Source: CAKRJP01 sp963658085 (GTDB lineage: Bacteria > Bacillota > Clostridia > Lachnospirales > Lachnospiraceae). Taken from it: a stretch of DNA of 64,000 bases. How positions within the stretch are numbered: the stretch's first letter is position 1; every line of letters begins with the position of its first letter. The notes below the pieces were generated by a model. It was given only the letters and a program-made list of their open reading frames with translations, made no database searches and was not told the origin of the DNA. The stretch is from contig CAVKOU010000001.1 of assembly GCA_963658085.1 (NCBI GenBank), positions 1-64,000 on the forward strand, given 5' to 3'. Positions 1 through 7,504 of the stretch are shown in pieces. The translations under genes were made by a program, and so were the position numbers.

Positions 1-686
1 GCGTTATCTAAGGTTCGACCTCTCATATAGGCCAAAGGTGCCACCTCAATCAGTCCCTTCTCCGAATTCTTCATAAAGCTTTCTGCTCCCATGATCTGGT
101 AGAGCGCGTCATACAAAGGTCTTAAATAAGGATCGATCTTGCTCTGCAAGTCTCCGGGCAAAAATCCCAATTTTTCTCCCGCTTCTATGGCCGGTCTTGT
201 GAGAATGATTCTTCCTACTTCGTTATTTTTAAAAGCAGTGATGGCCATAGCCATAGCAAGATACGTCTTACCGGTACCTGCAGGGCCAAGACCAAATACG
301 ATCATCTGATTTCTGATGGCATCTACGTATTTTTTTTGTCCCAAAGTCTTTGGCTTTATGGGTTTTCCCTGGAGAGTATGACAGATCACATCCTTGTCAA
401 TCTCCAAGACATTCTCCTCTGAATCTTCCATTACTAAGGACAAAATATAATTTACATTTTGCTCCTGGATGGTATTTCCGCGTTTTGAAAGCTCCACAAG
501 CTGACTTAACACCTTCCCGGCTTTTTCTACCGACGCAGCTTCCCCTAAAATCTTCACGGTCTCGCCCCTGGCAATGAGGGAAACCTTTAAGGTACGCTCG
601 ATCTTCTTCGCAAATATATCAAACTGACCAAAGACATTTGCCTCATGATCTGCGGGTATATCGATGACTTTTTCTATTAATCCCAT
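1..686 (-). CDS. phoH: PhoH-family ATPase (3' end outside window)
   Basis: About 228 N-terminal codons are visible and the frame stays open to the window edge, so the C-terminus is missing. Translation begins MGLIEKVIDIPADHEANVFG and later shows a Walker A motif, GPAGTGKTYLA, preceded by the PhoH-type stretch KPKTLGQKKYVDAI. PhoH proteins are cytoplasmic P-loop NTPases (PhoH/PhoL type) often linked to RNA metabolism; many sit next to ybeY. The ATG at 684-686 has AAGGAG 10 nt upstream. It follows the Nudix gene by 18 nt on the same strand, so the two are probably co-transcribed. Family assignment is firm; the substrate is not known from sequence. Confidence 0.9.
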   Translation of the reverse strand, partial: MGLIEKVIDIPADHEANVFGQFDIFAKKIERTLKVSLIARGETVKILGEAASVEKAGKVLSQLVELSKRGNTIQEQNVNYILSLVMEDSEENVLEIDKDVICHTLQGKPIKPKTLGQKKYVDAIRNQMIVFGLGPAGTGKTYLAMAMAITAFKNNEVGRIILTRPAIEAGEKLGFLPGDLQSKIDPYLRPLYDALYQIMGAESFMKNSEKGLIEVAPLAYMRGRTLDN

Positions 687-704
687 GTAACTAAAACTCC
701 TTAC

Positions 705-1214
705 TTAGATAAATACCTGCTTAATGCTGTCATAATGAAGGAAAATTCCTTCGTCTGCCAGAGCCTTAATTTCCTCTACCGTAGCAAGCTTGTATCCGTC
801 GGTTTCTTCATTCTGTAAGTGAAGGTCGGATTCCTCAAAATCCAACTCGAAACGATAAACATCTACAAAATAGTTGTCTCCCTCTCCCGGATTCTCTCTA
901 TGATAGGTAAACATATAGCCATCCTTACAGCCGGATACGTCTAGGCCCGTCTCCTCTAAAACTTCGCGATTTACCGCCTCTCTGGATTCTTCTCCAAACA
1001 TGGCTGCGCCTCCGGAAACTTCCCACCAGCCGGGAGCCCAGTGCTTTGTCATAACTCTCTTGGTAATCAAATATCTTCCGTCCGGTCGTGCCACAACACC
1101 TAAAACCGTAAGATGATACTCGTCATCCTTCAGACACCAATCATTACGTTTCATCTTCCTTCCGGTTCTTTTTTTATCTTTATCATAAATATCCCAATAT
1201 TCTATTTTTTCCAT
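705..1214 (-). CDS. Nudix hydrolase (IPP-isomerase/YfcD-like)
   Basis: A 169-residue Nudix protein. The Nudix box is complete: GG, then GEESREAVNREVLEETGL, fitting GX5EX7REUXEEXGU. The N-terminal segment EYWDIYDKDKKRTGR resembles the Nudix subgroup that includes YfcD and type I isopentenyl-diphosphate isomerases, but the specific substrate cannot be read from the sequence. I chose the ATG at 1214 because AAGGA sits 7 nt upstream; an alternative ATG lies five codons earlier (1229) with a poorer ribosome site. It probably lies in one transcript with rlmH, the mini-ORF and phoH. Confidence 0.85.
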   Translation of the reverse strand: MEKIEYWDIYDKDKKRTGRKMKRNDWCLKDDEYHLTVLGVVARPDGRYLITKRVMTKHWAPGWWEVSGGAAMFGEESREAVNREVLEETGLDVSGCKDGYMFTYHRENPGEGDNYFVDVYRFELDFEESDLHLQNEETDGYKLATVEEIKALADEGIFLHYDSIKQVFI

Positions 1215-1255
1215 CACAGATTCCTTCATCTTTCTTATTTTCTTTATTAGGTTGT

Positions 1256-1354
1256 TTAACCATAATACTTAATCTTCTTGTTTAACTTTAGCAATTCATT
1301 TACAAACTTTTGTGGTTCTATAAGGGAAATACAAACTATAGTTTTAAATCTCAT
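1256..1354 (-). CDS. 32-residue mini-ORF downstream of rlmH
   Basis: A short open frame (ATG at 1354, TAA at 1256) starting MRFKTIVCISLIEPQKF and ending KKIKYYG. It is supported only by context: it begins 15 nt after the rlmH stop and has a strong ribosome binding site, AAAGGAG, six nt before the ATG, and it fills the gap between rlmH and the Nudix gene. The peptide is basic at the C-terminus with no membrane segment. I recognise no family. It could be a small protein, a translational coupling peptide, or a decayed gene remnant. Confidence 0.4.
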   Translation of the reverse strand: MRFKTIVCISLIEPQKFVNELLKLNKKIKYYG

Positions 1355-1369
1355 AGCGTACTCCTTTTA

Positions 1370-1849
1370 CTACTTGTGATAGGGTTCCCCGTTAATAATG
1401 CGGTAACTGCGGTAAATCTGCTCCAAAAGGATTACCCGCATCAATTGATGAGGGAAGGTCATCTTGGAAAAACTTAAAGCATAGTTCGATTTTTTCAAAA
1501 CTTCCTTCCCAAGACCCAGGGATCCTCCAATGATAAATACCAGATGGCTTTCCCCTTGCACTCCCAATGAATTTATTTTTTCCGAAAGTTCTTCCGAGGT
1601 TAATTGTTTTCCTGAAATCTCTAAGGTAAAAACATAAGTACCCTCTTTTATATATTTTAGAATTCGTTCTGCTTCCTTATCTCTTATGGCCTTCTCCACT
1701 GCTTCACTGGCATGATCCGGAGTTTTTTCATCAGATACCTCTATAATCTCCAGTTTGCAATAGCGGCTAAGTCTTTTGGAATATTCTAGGATGGCATCCC
1801 GTAAATATTTTTCTTTTATCTTTCCAACGGTAATCAGGGTAATACGCAT
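1370..1849 (-). CDS. rlmH: 23S rRNA (pseudouridine1915-N3)-methyltransferase RlmH
   Basis: 159 residues, the normal length of the RlmH/YbeA SPOUT methyltransferase, which methylates pseudouridine 1915 in helix 69 of 23S rRNA. It has the typical N-terminus (MRITLITVGKIKEKYL), the SAM-binding trefoil-knot segment FIIGGSLGLGKEV, and the conserved C-terminal end YRIINGEPYHK. The ATG has GGAG 7 nt upstream. It is first in a short operon with the mini-ORF, the Nudix gene and phoH, behind the promoter at 1888-1916. Confidence 0.97.
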   Translation of the reverse strand: MRITLITVGKIKEKYLRDAILEYSKRLSRYCKLEIIEVSDEKTPDHASEAVEKAIRDKEAERILKYIKEGTYVFTLEISGKQLTSEELSEKINSLGVQGESHLVFIIGGSLGLGKEVLKKSNYALSFSKMTFPHQLMRVILLEQIYRSYRIINGEPYHK

Positions 1850-1887
1850 AGTTTCTCCAATATATTCATTGTCATACTAACTCATAA

Positions 1888-1916
1888 ATTTTATCCCAGA
1901 TTAAGATTAAAGTCAA
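1888..1916 (-). promoter_or_regulatory. Sigma-A promoter for rlmH operon
   Basis: Minus-strand TTGACT, 17-nt spacer, TAAAAT, placed 39 nt upstream of the rlmH ATG and just after the nfnB terminator. Good match to the vegetative consensus. Confidence 0.7.
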
Positions 1917-1920
1917 TTGT

Positions 1921-1957
1921 AAAAGACAGGAGGGATAAGAATCACCTCCTGTCTTTT
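1921..1957. terminator. Rho-independent terminator after nfnAB
   Basis: Perfect 13-bp inverted repeat (AAAAGACAGGAGG and its complement) with an 11-nt loop, giving a T-run on either strand. It lies 38 nt past the nfnB stop and separates nfnAB from the rlmH promoter. Confidence 0.9.
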
Positions 1958-1995
1958 GTATATTGTTTTCAATTTAATATTTAAACTTCTTTGGA

Positions 1996-3390
1996 TTAAG
2001 CCTCTTTATTCTGAAGATACTCATGGATACCCTTTGCAGCAGCCTTACCTGCTCCCATAGCAAGAATAACGGTAGCTGCACCGGTAACTGCATCTCCTCC
2101 GGCAAATACGCCGACTCTTGTAGTCTGTCCGTACTCATCGGTAGTTACCAGGCATTTTCTTGCGTTGGTATCAAGACCTTCTGTGGTAGCTGCAATAAGC
2201 GGATTTGGAGAAGTTCCAAGAGACATGATTACGGTATCTAATTCCATCTCAAATTCTGAATCCGGAATAACTACCGGTCTTCTTCTTCCGGAATCATCCG
2301 GTTCTCCTAATTCCATACGTACAACCTTCATGCCTTTTACCCAACCCTTATCATCAACAAGAATCTCTGTTGGGTTGGTAAGTAGATCAAAGATTACACC
2401 TTCCTGTTTTGCATGATGTACTTCCTCTACACGGGCCGGAAGCTCTTCTTCACTTCTACGGTAAACAATGTGTACTTCCTCAGCTCCCAGACGAAGTGCT
2501 GTTCTTGCAACATCCATAGCAACATTTCCGCCGCCGACTACCGCAACCTTGTGTCCGGCAATAATTGGAGTCTCGTAAGAGGAATCATAAGCCTTCATAA
2601 GATTACTTCTAGTTAAGTACTCATTGGCCGAGAATACACCGTTTGACATTTCTCCGGGGATTCCCATAAACTTTGGAAGTCCGGCACCGGATCCGACAAA
2701 CACTGCCTCAAAGCCTTCTTCATTAACCAACTGATCAATGGTAAGAGAACGTCCGATGACAATATTGTTTACAAACTTTACGCCGAGATCTTTTAATTTC
2801 TGAACTTCTTTTGCAACAACCTTCTTCTTTGGAAGACGGAATTCCGGAATACCATAAACTAAAACTCCACCAAGCTCCTGTAAGGTTTCAAATACGGTAA
2901 CTTCGTATCCCAACTTAGCAAGATCACCGGCACAGGTAAGTCCGGAAGGACCGGAACCTACAACCGCTACCTTGTGTCCGTTGGTCGTCTCAGGTTTTTC
3001 CGGCTTAATGTCATGCTCCAATGCATAGTCAGCAACGTAACGCTCCAACTTACCGATGGAAACTGCGTCTCCTTTGATACCTAATACACATTTGCATTCG
3101 CACTGGGACTCCTGTGGACATACACGTCCGCAAACTGCCGGCAAAGAAGAATCTTCGCTGATGGTGTGATAAGCACCCTCGATATCCTGCTCTTTAATTT
3201 TTTGGATGAATCCCGGAATGTTAATCGCAACCGGACATCCCTTTCTACACTGAGGAACTTTACAGTTTAAGCATCTGCTTGCTTCTTTTAAGGCTTCCTC
3301 ATCATTATATCCATAACAAACTTCTTCAAAATTCTTTGCTCTTACTTTTGGATCCTGTTCTCTGACAGGTACTCTTGGTGCCATAGCCAT
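1996..3390 (-). CDS. nfnB: NfnB-type NADPH/ferredoxin oxidoreductase subunit (GltD-like)
   Basis: 464 residues of the glutamate synthase small-subunit family. N-terminal Cys-rich segment (C40, C43, C48, C52 and further Cys near 88-102) for two [4Fe-4S] clusters, FAD site VAVVGSGPSGLTCAG, and NADP(H) site VAVVGGGNVAMDVA followed by VYRRSEEELPA. The preceding gene is an NfnA-like flavoprotein and their ends overlap (TAATG), so this is best read as NfnB of the electron-bifurcating NADH-dependent ferredoxin:NADP oxidoreductase, which couples NADPH to NADH and reduced ferredoxin. Annotation as 'gltA, glutamate synthase small chain' is the common alternative, but no large glutamate synthase subunit is nearby. 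GGAGGTGATG precedes the ATG. Confidence 0.9.
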   Translation of the reverse strand: MAMAPRVPVREQDPKVRAKNFEEVCYGYNDEEALKEASRCLNCKVPQCRKGCPVAINIPGFIQKIKEQDIEGAYHTISEDSSLPAVCGRVCPQESQCECKCVLGIKGDAVSIGKLERYVADYALEHDIKPEKPETTNGHKVAVVGSGPSGLTCAGDLAKLGYEVTVFETLQELGGVLVYGIPEFRLPKKKVVAKEVQKLKDLGVKFVNNIVIGRSLTIDQLVNEEGFEAVFVGSGAGLPKFMGIPGEMSNGVFSANEYLTRSNLMKAYDSSYETPIIAGHKVAVVGGGNVAMDVARTALRLGAEEVHIVYRRSEEELPARVEEVHHAKQEGVIFDLLTNPTEILVDDKGWVKGMKVVRMELGEPDDSGRRRPVVIPDSEFEMELDTVIMSLGTSPNPLIAATTEGLDTNARKCLVTTDEYGQTTRVGVFAGGDAVTGAATVILAMGAGKAAAKGIHEYLQNKEA

Positions 3391-4283
3391 TATTCATCAC
3401 CTCCGCAATTTCCACATCCGCCGTGATGTGTATCTCCTTCTTGTGCTTTTAAAAGAGCACGTCCTTCCTGGGTTCTATACATCTGCTGTCTTCTCATAGC
3501 ACTGTCAAAGTCAACCAGATGTCCATCAAACTCAGGGCCATCGATACATGCGAATTTGATTTCATCTCCAACTACCAAACGACAGGCACCGCACATTCCG
3601 GTTCCATCTACCATAATAGGATTCATGCTGACAGTGGTAGGAATTTCCAACTCTTTTGTGAGCTTTGCGACAAATTTCATCATAATCACCGGACCAATGG
3701 CGATACAATGATCGTAATGTTTGCCTTCTTCCTTCACAAGCTTCTCGATCTTTGTTGTAACCATTCCTGCATGACCATAGGAACCATCATCTGTACATGG
3801 ATAATAATTACCGGCTACAGCCTTCATCTCATCTTCAAGAATCAGGATATCTTTATTCTTTGCTCCGACTACAACGTCTACATCCACACCATGTTCCTTC
3901 AGCCATTTTACCTGAGGATAAACCGGTGCTGTTCCTACACCACCTGCTACAAAAAGGAATTTTTTCTTTTTCGTTTCCTCTAAATGATCCTCTACGCAAA
4001 ATTCAGAAGGATTACCTAATGGTCCCATAAAATCTCTGAAGGAATCTCCAACCTTTAATTTGGACATTCTATGAGTAGAAGCTCCGATCAACTGGAAGAC
4101 GATAGTAATGGTTTCAGCCTCGCGATCGTAGTCGCAGATGGTAAGAGGGATACGCTCACCTTTTTCATCGATACTTACAATGACAAACTGTCCCGGGAGA
4201 CAATGTTTTGCAACGCTTGGCGCTTTGACTTCCATAAGATAGATCACGTCTGCCAATTGTTCTGCTTTTACTATTTGGTACAT
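3390..4283 (-). CDS. nfnA: NfnA-type FAD/NAD-binding subunit with [2Fe-2S] cluster
   Basis: 297 residues of the dihydroorotate dehydrogenase electron-transfer (PyrK/SudB) family: N-terminal FAD-binding barrel (CLPGQFVIV, RIPLTICDYD), a NAD-binding lobe (FVAGGVGTAPVYP), and a C-terminal cluster region DGTGMCGACRL with a further Cys in FACIDGPEF. A His/Gly/Cys-rich tail (GDTHHGGCGNCGGDE) follows and might bind metal. Paired with nfnB it forms the heterodimeric NfnAB bifurcating transhydrogenase. AGGAGG precedes the ATG at 4283. The 117-nt gap to the upstream TPR gene contains no clear promoter, so it may belong to the longer ftsK-fhs transcript. Confidence 0.9.
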   Translation of the reverse strand: MYQIVKAEQLADVIYLMEVKAPSVAKHCLPGQFVIVSIDEKGERIPLTICDYDREAETITIVFQLIGASTHRMSKLKVGDSFRDFMGPLGNPSEFCVEDHLEETKKKKFLFVAGGVGTAPVYPQVKWLKEHGVDVDVVVGAKNKDILILEDEMKAVAGNYYPCTDDGSYGHAGMVTTKIEKLVKEEGKHYDHCIAIGPVIMMKFVAKLTKELEIPTTVSMNPIMVDGTGMCGACRLVVGDEIKFACIDGPEFDGHLVDFDSAMRRQQMYRTQEGRALLKAQEGDTHHGGCGNCGGDE

Positions 4284-4400
4284 AATCGACCTCCTCTATT
4301 TTCCTATATGGTTATTTTATTAAAATACCTTCCGGCTCCCTATGCTATCGTCATCCCATTAATATACAAAGGAGTCGGAAAATAGTATTTACTTTTAGGT

Positions 4401-5738
4401 TTACTCTTTTTCCAGAGTGTAATGTCTGGTCGTAATTCCACTGCTTTGCCCCTTCTTGTTGATCAGAATTGCCTTAAAGATGGTCTCTCCATCCGGCATA
4501 TCAATGGGGTCTTCATACAGCTCTGCATCCGTTGATGGATCTGTGCCATCCAAAGTATAGTAGGCTTCGTATCCGTCCGGTACCTGAATCGAAATCACTT
4601 TAGAAGTAGAATATTGTCCTGTAGAAGGAGAAACCGCAGGGGCATCCTCTACCGGAAGTTCTACTTTATATTTCTTCTCCGCGGTAGCACTTGGAATTCC
4701 ATCTGCATTGACCGCAATGGCTTTTACTTTTGTAATACCCTCACTTAACTGAATTGCTTCCGTAAATTCAGTACTGTTTGTAGTAGGATCTTTTCCATCC
4801 GTTGTATAGTAGATTGTTGTATTATTCTCGGCAGAAAGTGTAACTTCCTGAACGTCGTCAAAAGTTTCTGAATCATCAAGACTAAAGTCAGGTTCCTTCA
4901 CCACGTACTGAGAAAGCTTGGTAGTAACGCTATCCTCCGCATCTGCTAAAAGATCAGGAATAGACATTTGATTGTCTGTATCTATATAGTAGGCAATGCA
5001 AGCCTCATAAAGAGCTGAGTTACTAGGCTGATCTGCGATGGCATCTGTAAATACCTTCTCGGCTTCATCTGCCTCTCCCTGAGCTGTATATACCTGTGCC
5101 AAGCCTGAATAAGCCTTTGCTTTTGTACGATTTTTCTTAATGGCTCTCTTAAAGTAAGAGGTAGCTGTAGTATAGTCTCCGGAATTTAACGCCTTATAGC
5201 CTTTATTTACCACTCCGGTATAGGAGTTCATATACCCCAGGACGCCTCCAACAACGATTACAAGAAAAATCACTACCATTGCGGTGATAAGCTGTCTGCG
5301 CTTTTTGCGCTTTAAGGCCATGCGCTTGGCAGCGGCTTTCTTTTTTCGTTCTCTTTCTTCCGGCGAAAGAGCATCCTTATTTCGATTTTTATCCTGGTGA
5401 TTTTCGGAAGCTCTCCCATTTTTTTCATTAGGTCTCTGACCAGATTTTGCGAAATTATTCCCTCTCGCATCGGCATAATTTCGGTTTTGACTATTCCCTC
5501 TTCGATTGGAAGAGCCCTGGGAATTGGCTTGTCGAAAACGGTTTTCCTTGTAATGCTGTCCGCCGATCTCCGTTGCTTCTAACATCTCATACTCTTCCTC
5601 TGACATAGAGCCCCGAAGATGTGCTGTGATCATATCTTCCAGGGGATTATAATCCGGAACAATATGTACTTCATGTCCACATCGAGGACAACGGACCATA
5701 TCTTCAGGTATTGCAGTATTGCAATATCTACATTTCAT
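4401..5738 (-). CDS. Zinc-ribbon, single-TM, TPR and CHB_HEX repeat protein
   Basis: 445 residues with an unusual domain chain. N-terminal zinc ribbon (C3, C6, C17, C20), a polar Asn/Arg/Lys-rich linker to about 148, one transmembrane helix (150-170), TPR-like helices (about 175-285) and two repeats of the chitobiase/beta-hexosaminidase C-terminal type (YYTTDGKDPTTNST and YYTLDGTDPSTDAE). The positively charged stretch before the helix predicts the zinc ribbon inside and TPR/CHB_HEX outside. The CHB_HEX fold often accompanies surface carbohydrate-related proteins, but no catalytic domain is seen. Function unknown; a sensor or scaffold at the envelope is an inference. CAGGAGG precedes the ATG. 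It lies 32 nt after fhs. Confidence 0.85.
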   Translation of the reverse strand: MKCRYCNTAIPEDMVRCPRCGHEVHIVPDYNPLEDMITAHLRGSMSEEEYEMLEATEIGGQHYKENRFRQANSQGSSNRRGNSQNRNYADARGNNFAKSGQRPNEKNGRASENHQDKNRNKDALSPEERERKKKAAAKRMALKRKKRRQLITAMVVIFLVIVVGGVLGYMNSYTGVVNKGYKALNSGDYTTATSYFKRAIKKNRTKAKAYSGLAQVYTAQGEADEAEKVFTDAIADQPSNSALYEACIAYYIDTDNQMSIPDLLADAEDSVTTKLSQYVVKEPDFSLDDSETFDDVQEVTLSAENNTTIYYTTDGKDPTTNSTEFTEAIQLSEGITKVKAIAVNADGIPSATAEKKYKVELPVEDAPAVSPSTGQYSTSKVISIQVPDGYEAYYTLDGTDPSTDAELYEDPIDMPDGETIFKAILINKKGQSSGITTRHYTLEKE

Positions 5739-5770
5739 TCTTAAAAACCTCCTGTAAAAACATAGGTAAT

Positions 5771-7441
5771 TTAGAATAATCCTATTATTTTTCCATCATC
5801 AGTTACATCAATACCATTGGCAGCAGGTACCTTTGGAAGTCCAGGCATTGTCATAACAGCTCCTGTTAAGGCTACCACAAATCCGGCTCCTGCATTTACA
5901 TATACTTCACGGATATGAATATCAAAACCAGTAGGTCTTCCTAATTTCTTTTCATCATCAGACAGAGAATATTGATTCTTAGCCATACAAATCGGAAGAT
6001 TTCCATATCCCATTTCTTCAATCTTTTTCAACTGTTTGTTGGCTGCCGGTTCATATACTACTTTGTCAGCACCATAAATTTCTGTTGCTATCTTAGAAAT
6101 CTTATCCTTTAAAGAAAGTTCATCCTCATATAACATATGGAAGTTGCTTTCTTTGTTTTCTAAGGTATCCAATACCTTCTGTGCTAAAGCAATTCCGCCC
6201 TCGCCACCTTTTTCCCAAACTTCAGAAAGAGCAAATTCGCATCCTCTCTCCTCACAGAAATTCTTGATAAATTCATTTTCTGCGTCTGTATCTGTAACAA
6301 AAGAGTTTAAGGTAACGATTACCGGCACTCCAAATTTCTGAATATTTTCGATATGCTTTTCTAAGTTGGCAATTCCCTTAGCTAATGCTTCAAGATTCTC
6401 TTCTCCAAGATCAGCCTTAGCGACACCTCCATTATACTTTAATGCACGTACAGTAGCAACTAAAACAACAGCATCCGGATGCAGATCCGCTTTTCTACAG
6501 GTGATGTCCATAAATTTCTCAGCTCCCAGATCCGCGCCGAAGCCTGCTTCTGTAATGGCAATATCTCCTAGCTTTAAAGCCATTTTGGTTGCCTGTACAC
6601 TGTTACAACCGTGAGCGATATTGGCGAAAGGTCCACCATGAACAAAGGCTGGTGTATGCTCAAGAGTTTGGATTAAATTTGGCTTAATCGCATCTTTAAG
6701 AAGAGCTGCCATAGCACCGGTAGCCTGAAGATCATCAGCTGTAACAGGATCTCCCGCAAAATTATAGGCTACGATAATTTTTCCTAAACGTTCTTTTAAA
6801 TCTTTGATGTCATTAGCCAAACAAAGGATGGCCATGATCTCAGAAGCAACGGTAATAACAAAATGATCTTCTCTTACCATTCCGTCCACCTTACGACCCA
6901 AACCAATGACGATATTACGAAGGCTTCTGTCATTCATGTCCACGCATCGTTTCCATACAACCTGACGCGGATCAATCTGCAATGCATTTCCCTGTTGAAT
7001 ATGATTATCTAAAAGCGCAGCTAACAGGTTATTTGCAGATGTGATTGCATGAAAATCTCCGGTAAAATGTAAGTTCAGATCATCCATAGGAACCACCTGG
7101 GCGTATCCGCCTCCTGCAGCTCCGCCTTTGATACCAAAGCAAGGTCCAAGGGATGGCTCTCTAAGAGCGATCACTGCCTTTTTATTTAATTTTGCAAAAG
7201 CCTGTCCCAAACCGATGGAAGTAGTTGTTTTTCCTTCTCCGGCCGGAGTTGGATTGATGGCTGTCACTAAGACAAGCTTTCCATCCGGTTGATCTTTTAC
7301 TTTGTTCCAAAGGTCAAAGCTAACCTTAGCCTTATGCTTTCCATAAAGCTCTAAGTCGTCTTCTTCAATGTCAACGGTAGCGGCAACCTCGCGAATGTCT
7401 TTTAATACGGCTTCCTGTGCGATTTCGATGTCTGTCTTCAT
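5771..7441 (-). CDS. fhs: Formate-tetrahydrofolate ligase
   Basis: 556 residues, the usual length of formyltetrahydrofolate synthetase. The P-loop is NPTPAGEGKTTTSIGLGQA, and conserved segments REPSLGPCFGIKGGAAGGGY and TGDFHAITSANNLLAAL are present. It makes 10-formyl-THF from formate, THF and ATP, feeding purine and fMet synthesis or, in acetogens, the methyl branch of the Wood-Ljungdahl pathway. No other Wood-Ljungdahl gene is in the window, so acetogenesis cannot be claimed. It lies between ftsK and the TPR protein, all on the minus strand with short gaps. Confidence 0.98.
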   Translation of the reverse strand: MKTDIEIAQEAVLKDIREVAATVDIEEDDLELYGKHKAKVSFDLWNKVKDQPDGKLVLVTAINPTPAGEGKTTTSIGLGQAFAKLNKKAVIALREPSLGPCFGIKGGAAGGGYAQVVPMDDLNLHFTGDFHAITSANNLLAALLDNHIQQGNALQIDPRQVVWKRCVDMNDRSLRNIVIGLGRKVDGMVREDHFVITVASEIMAILCLANDIKDLKERLGKIIVAYNFAGDPVTADDLQATGAMAALLKDAIKPNLIQTLEHTPAFVHGGPFANIAHGCNSVQATKMALKLGDIAITEAGFGADLGAEKFMDITCRKADLHPDAVVLVATVRALKYNGGVAKADLGEENLEALAKGIANLEKHIENIQKFGVPVIVTLNSFVTDTDAENEFIKNFCEERGCEFALSEVWEKGGEGGIALAQKVLDTLENKESNFHMLYEDELSLKDKISKIATEIYGADKVVYEPAANKQLKKIEEMGYGNLPICMAKNQYSLSDDEKKLGRPTGFDIHIREVYVNAGAGFVVALTGAVMTMPGLPKVPAANGIDVTDDGKIIGLF

Positions 7442-7504
7442 ACTCTTTCCATCCCTTTCTTAATGTAGCAACCTATGTTTTCCTAAAAATATGAATCACA
7501 AATC

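Noticed and set aside
3519..3983. 154-codon plus-strand ORF
   Set aside because: Antisense shadow of nfnA, no ribosome site or family.
4306..4327. Palindrome TATTTTATTAAAATA upstream of nfnA, considered as an operator
   Set aside because: Short and AT-only; does not match Rex, and such repeats occur by chance in AT-rich leaders.
5771..7441. fhs as evidence of acetogenesis
   Set aside because: Fhs is common in non-acetogenic Firmicutes, and no other Wood-Ljungdahl gene is present.
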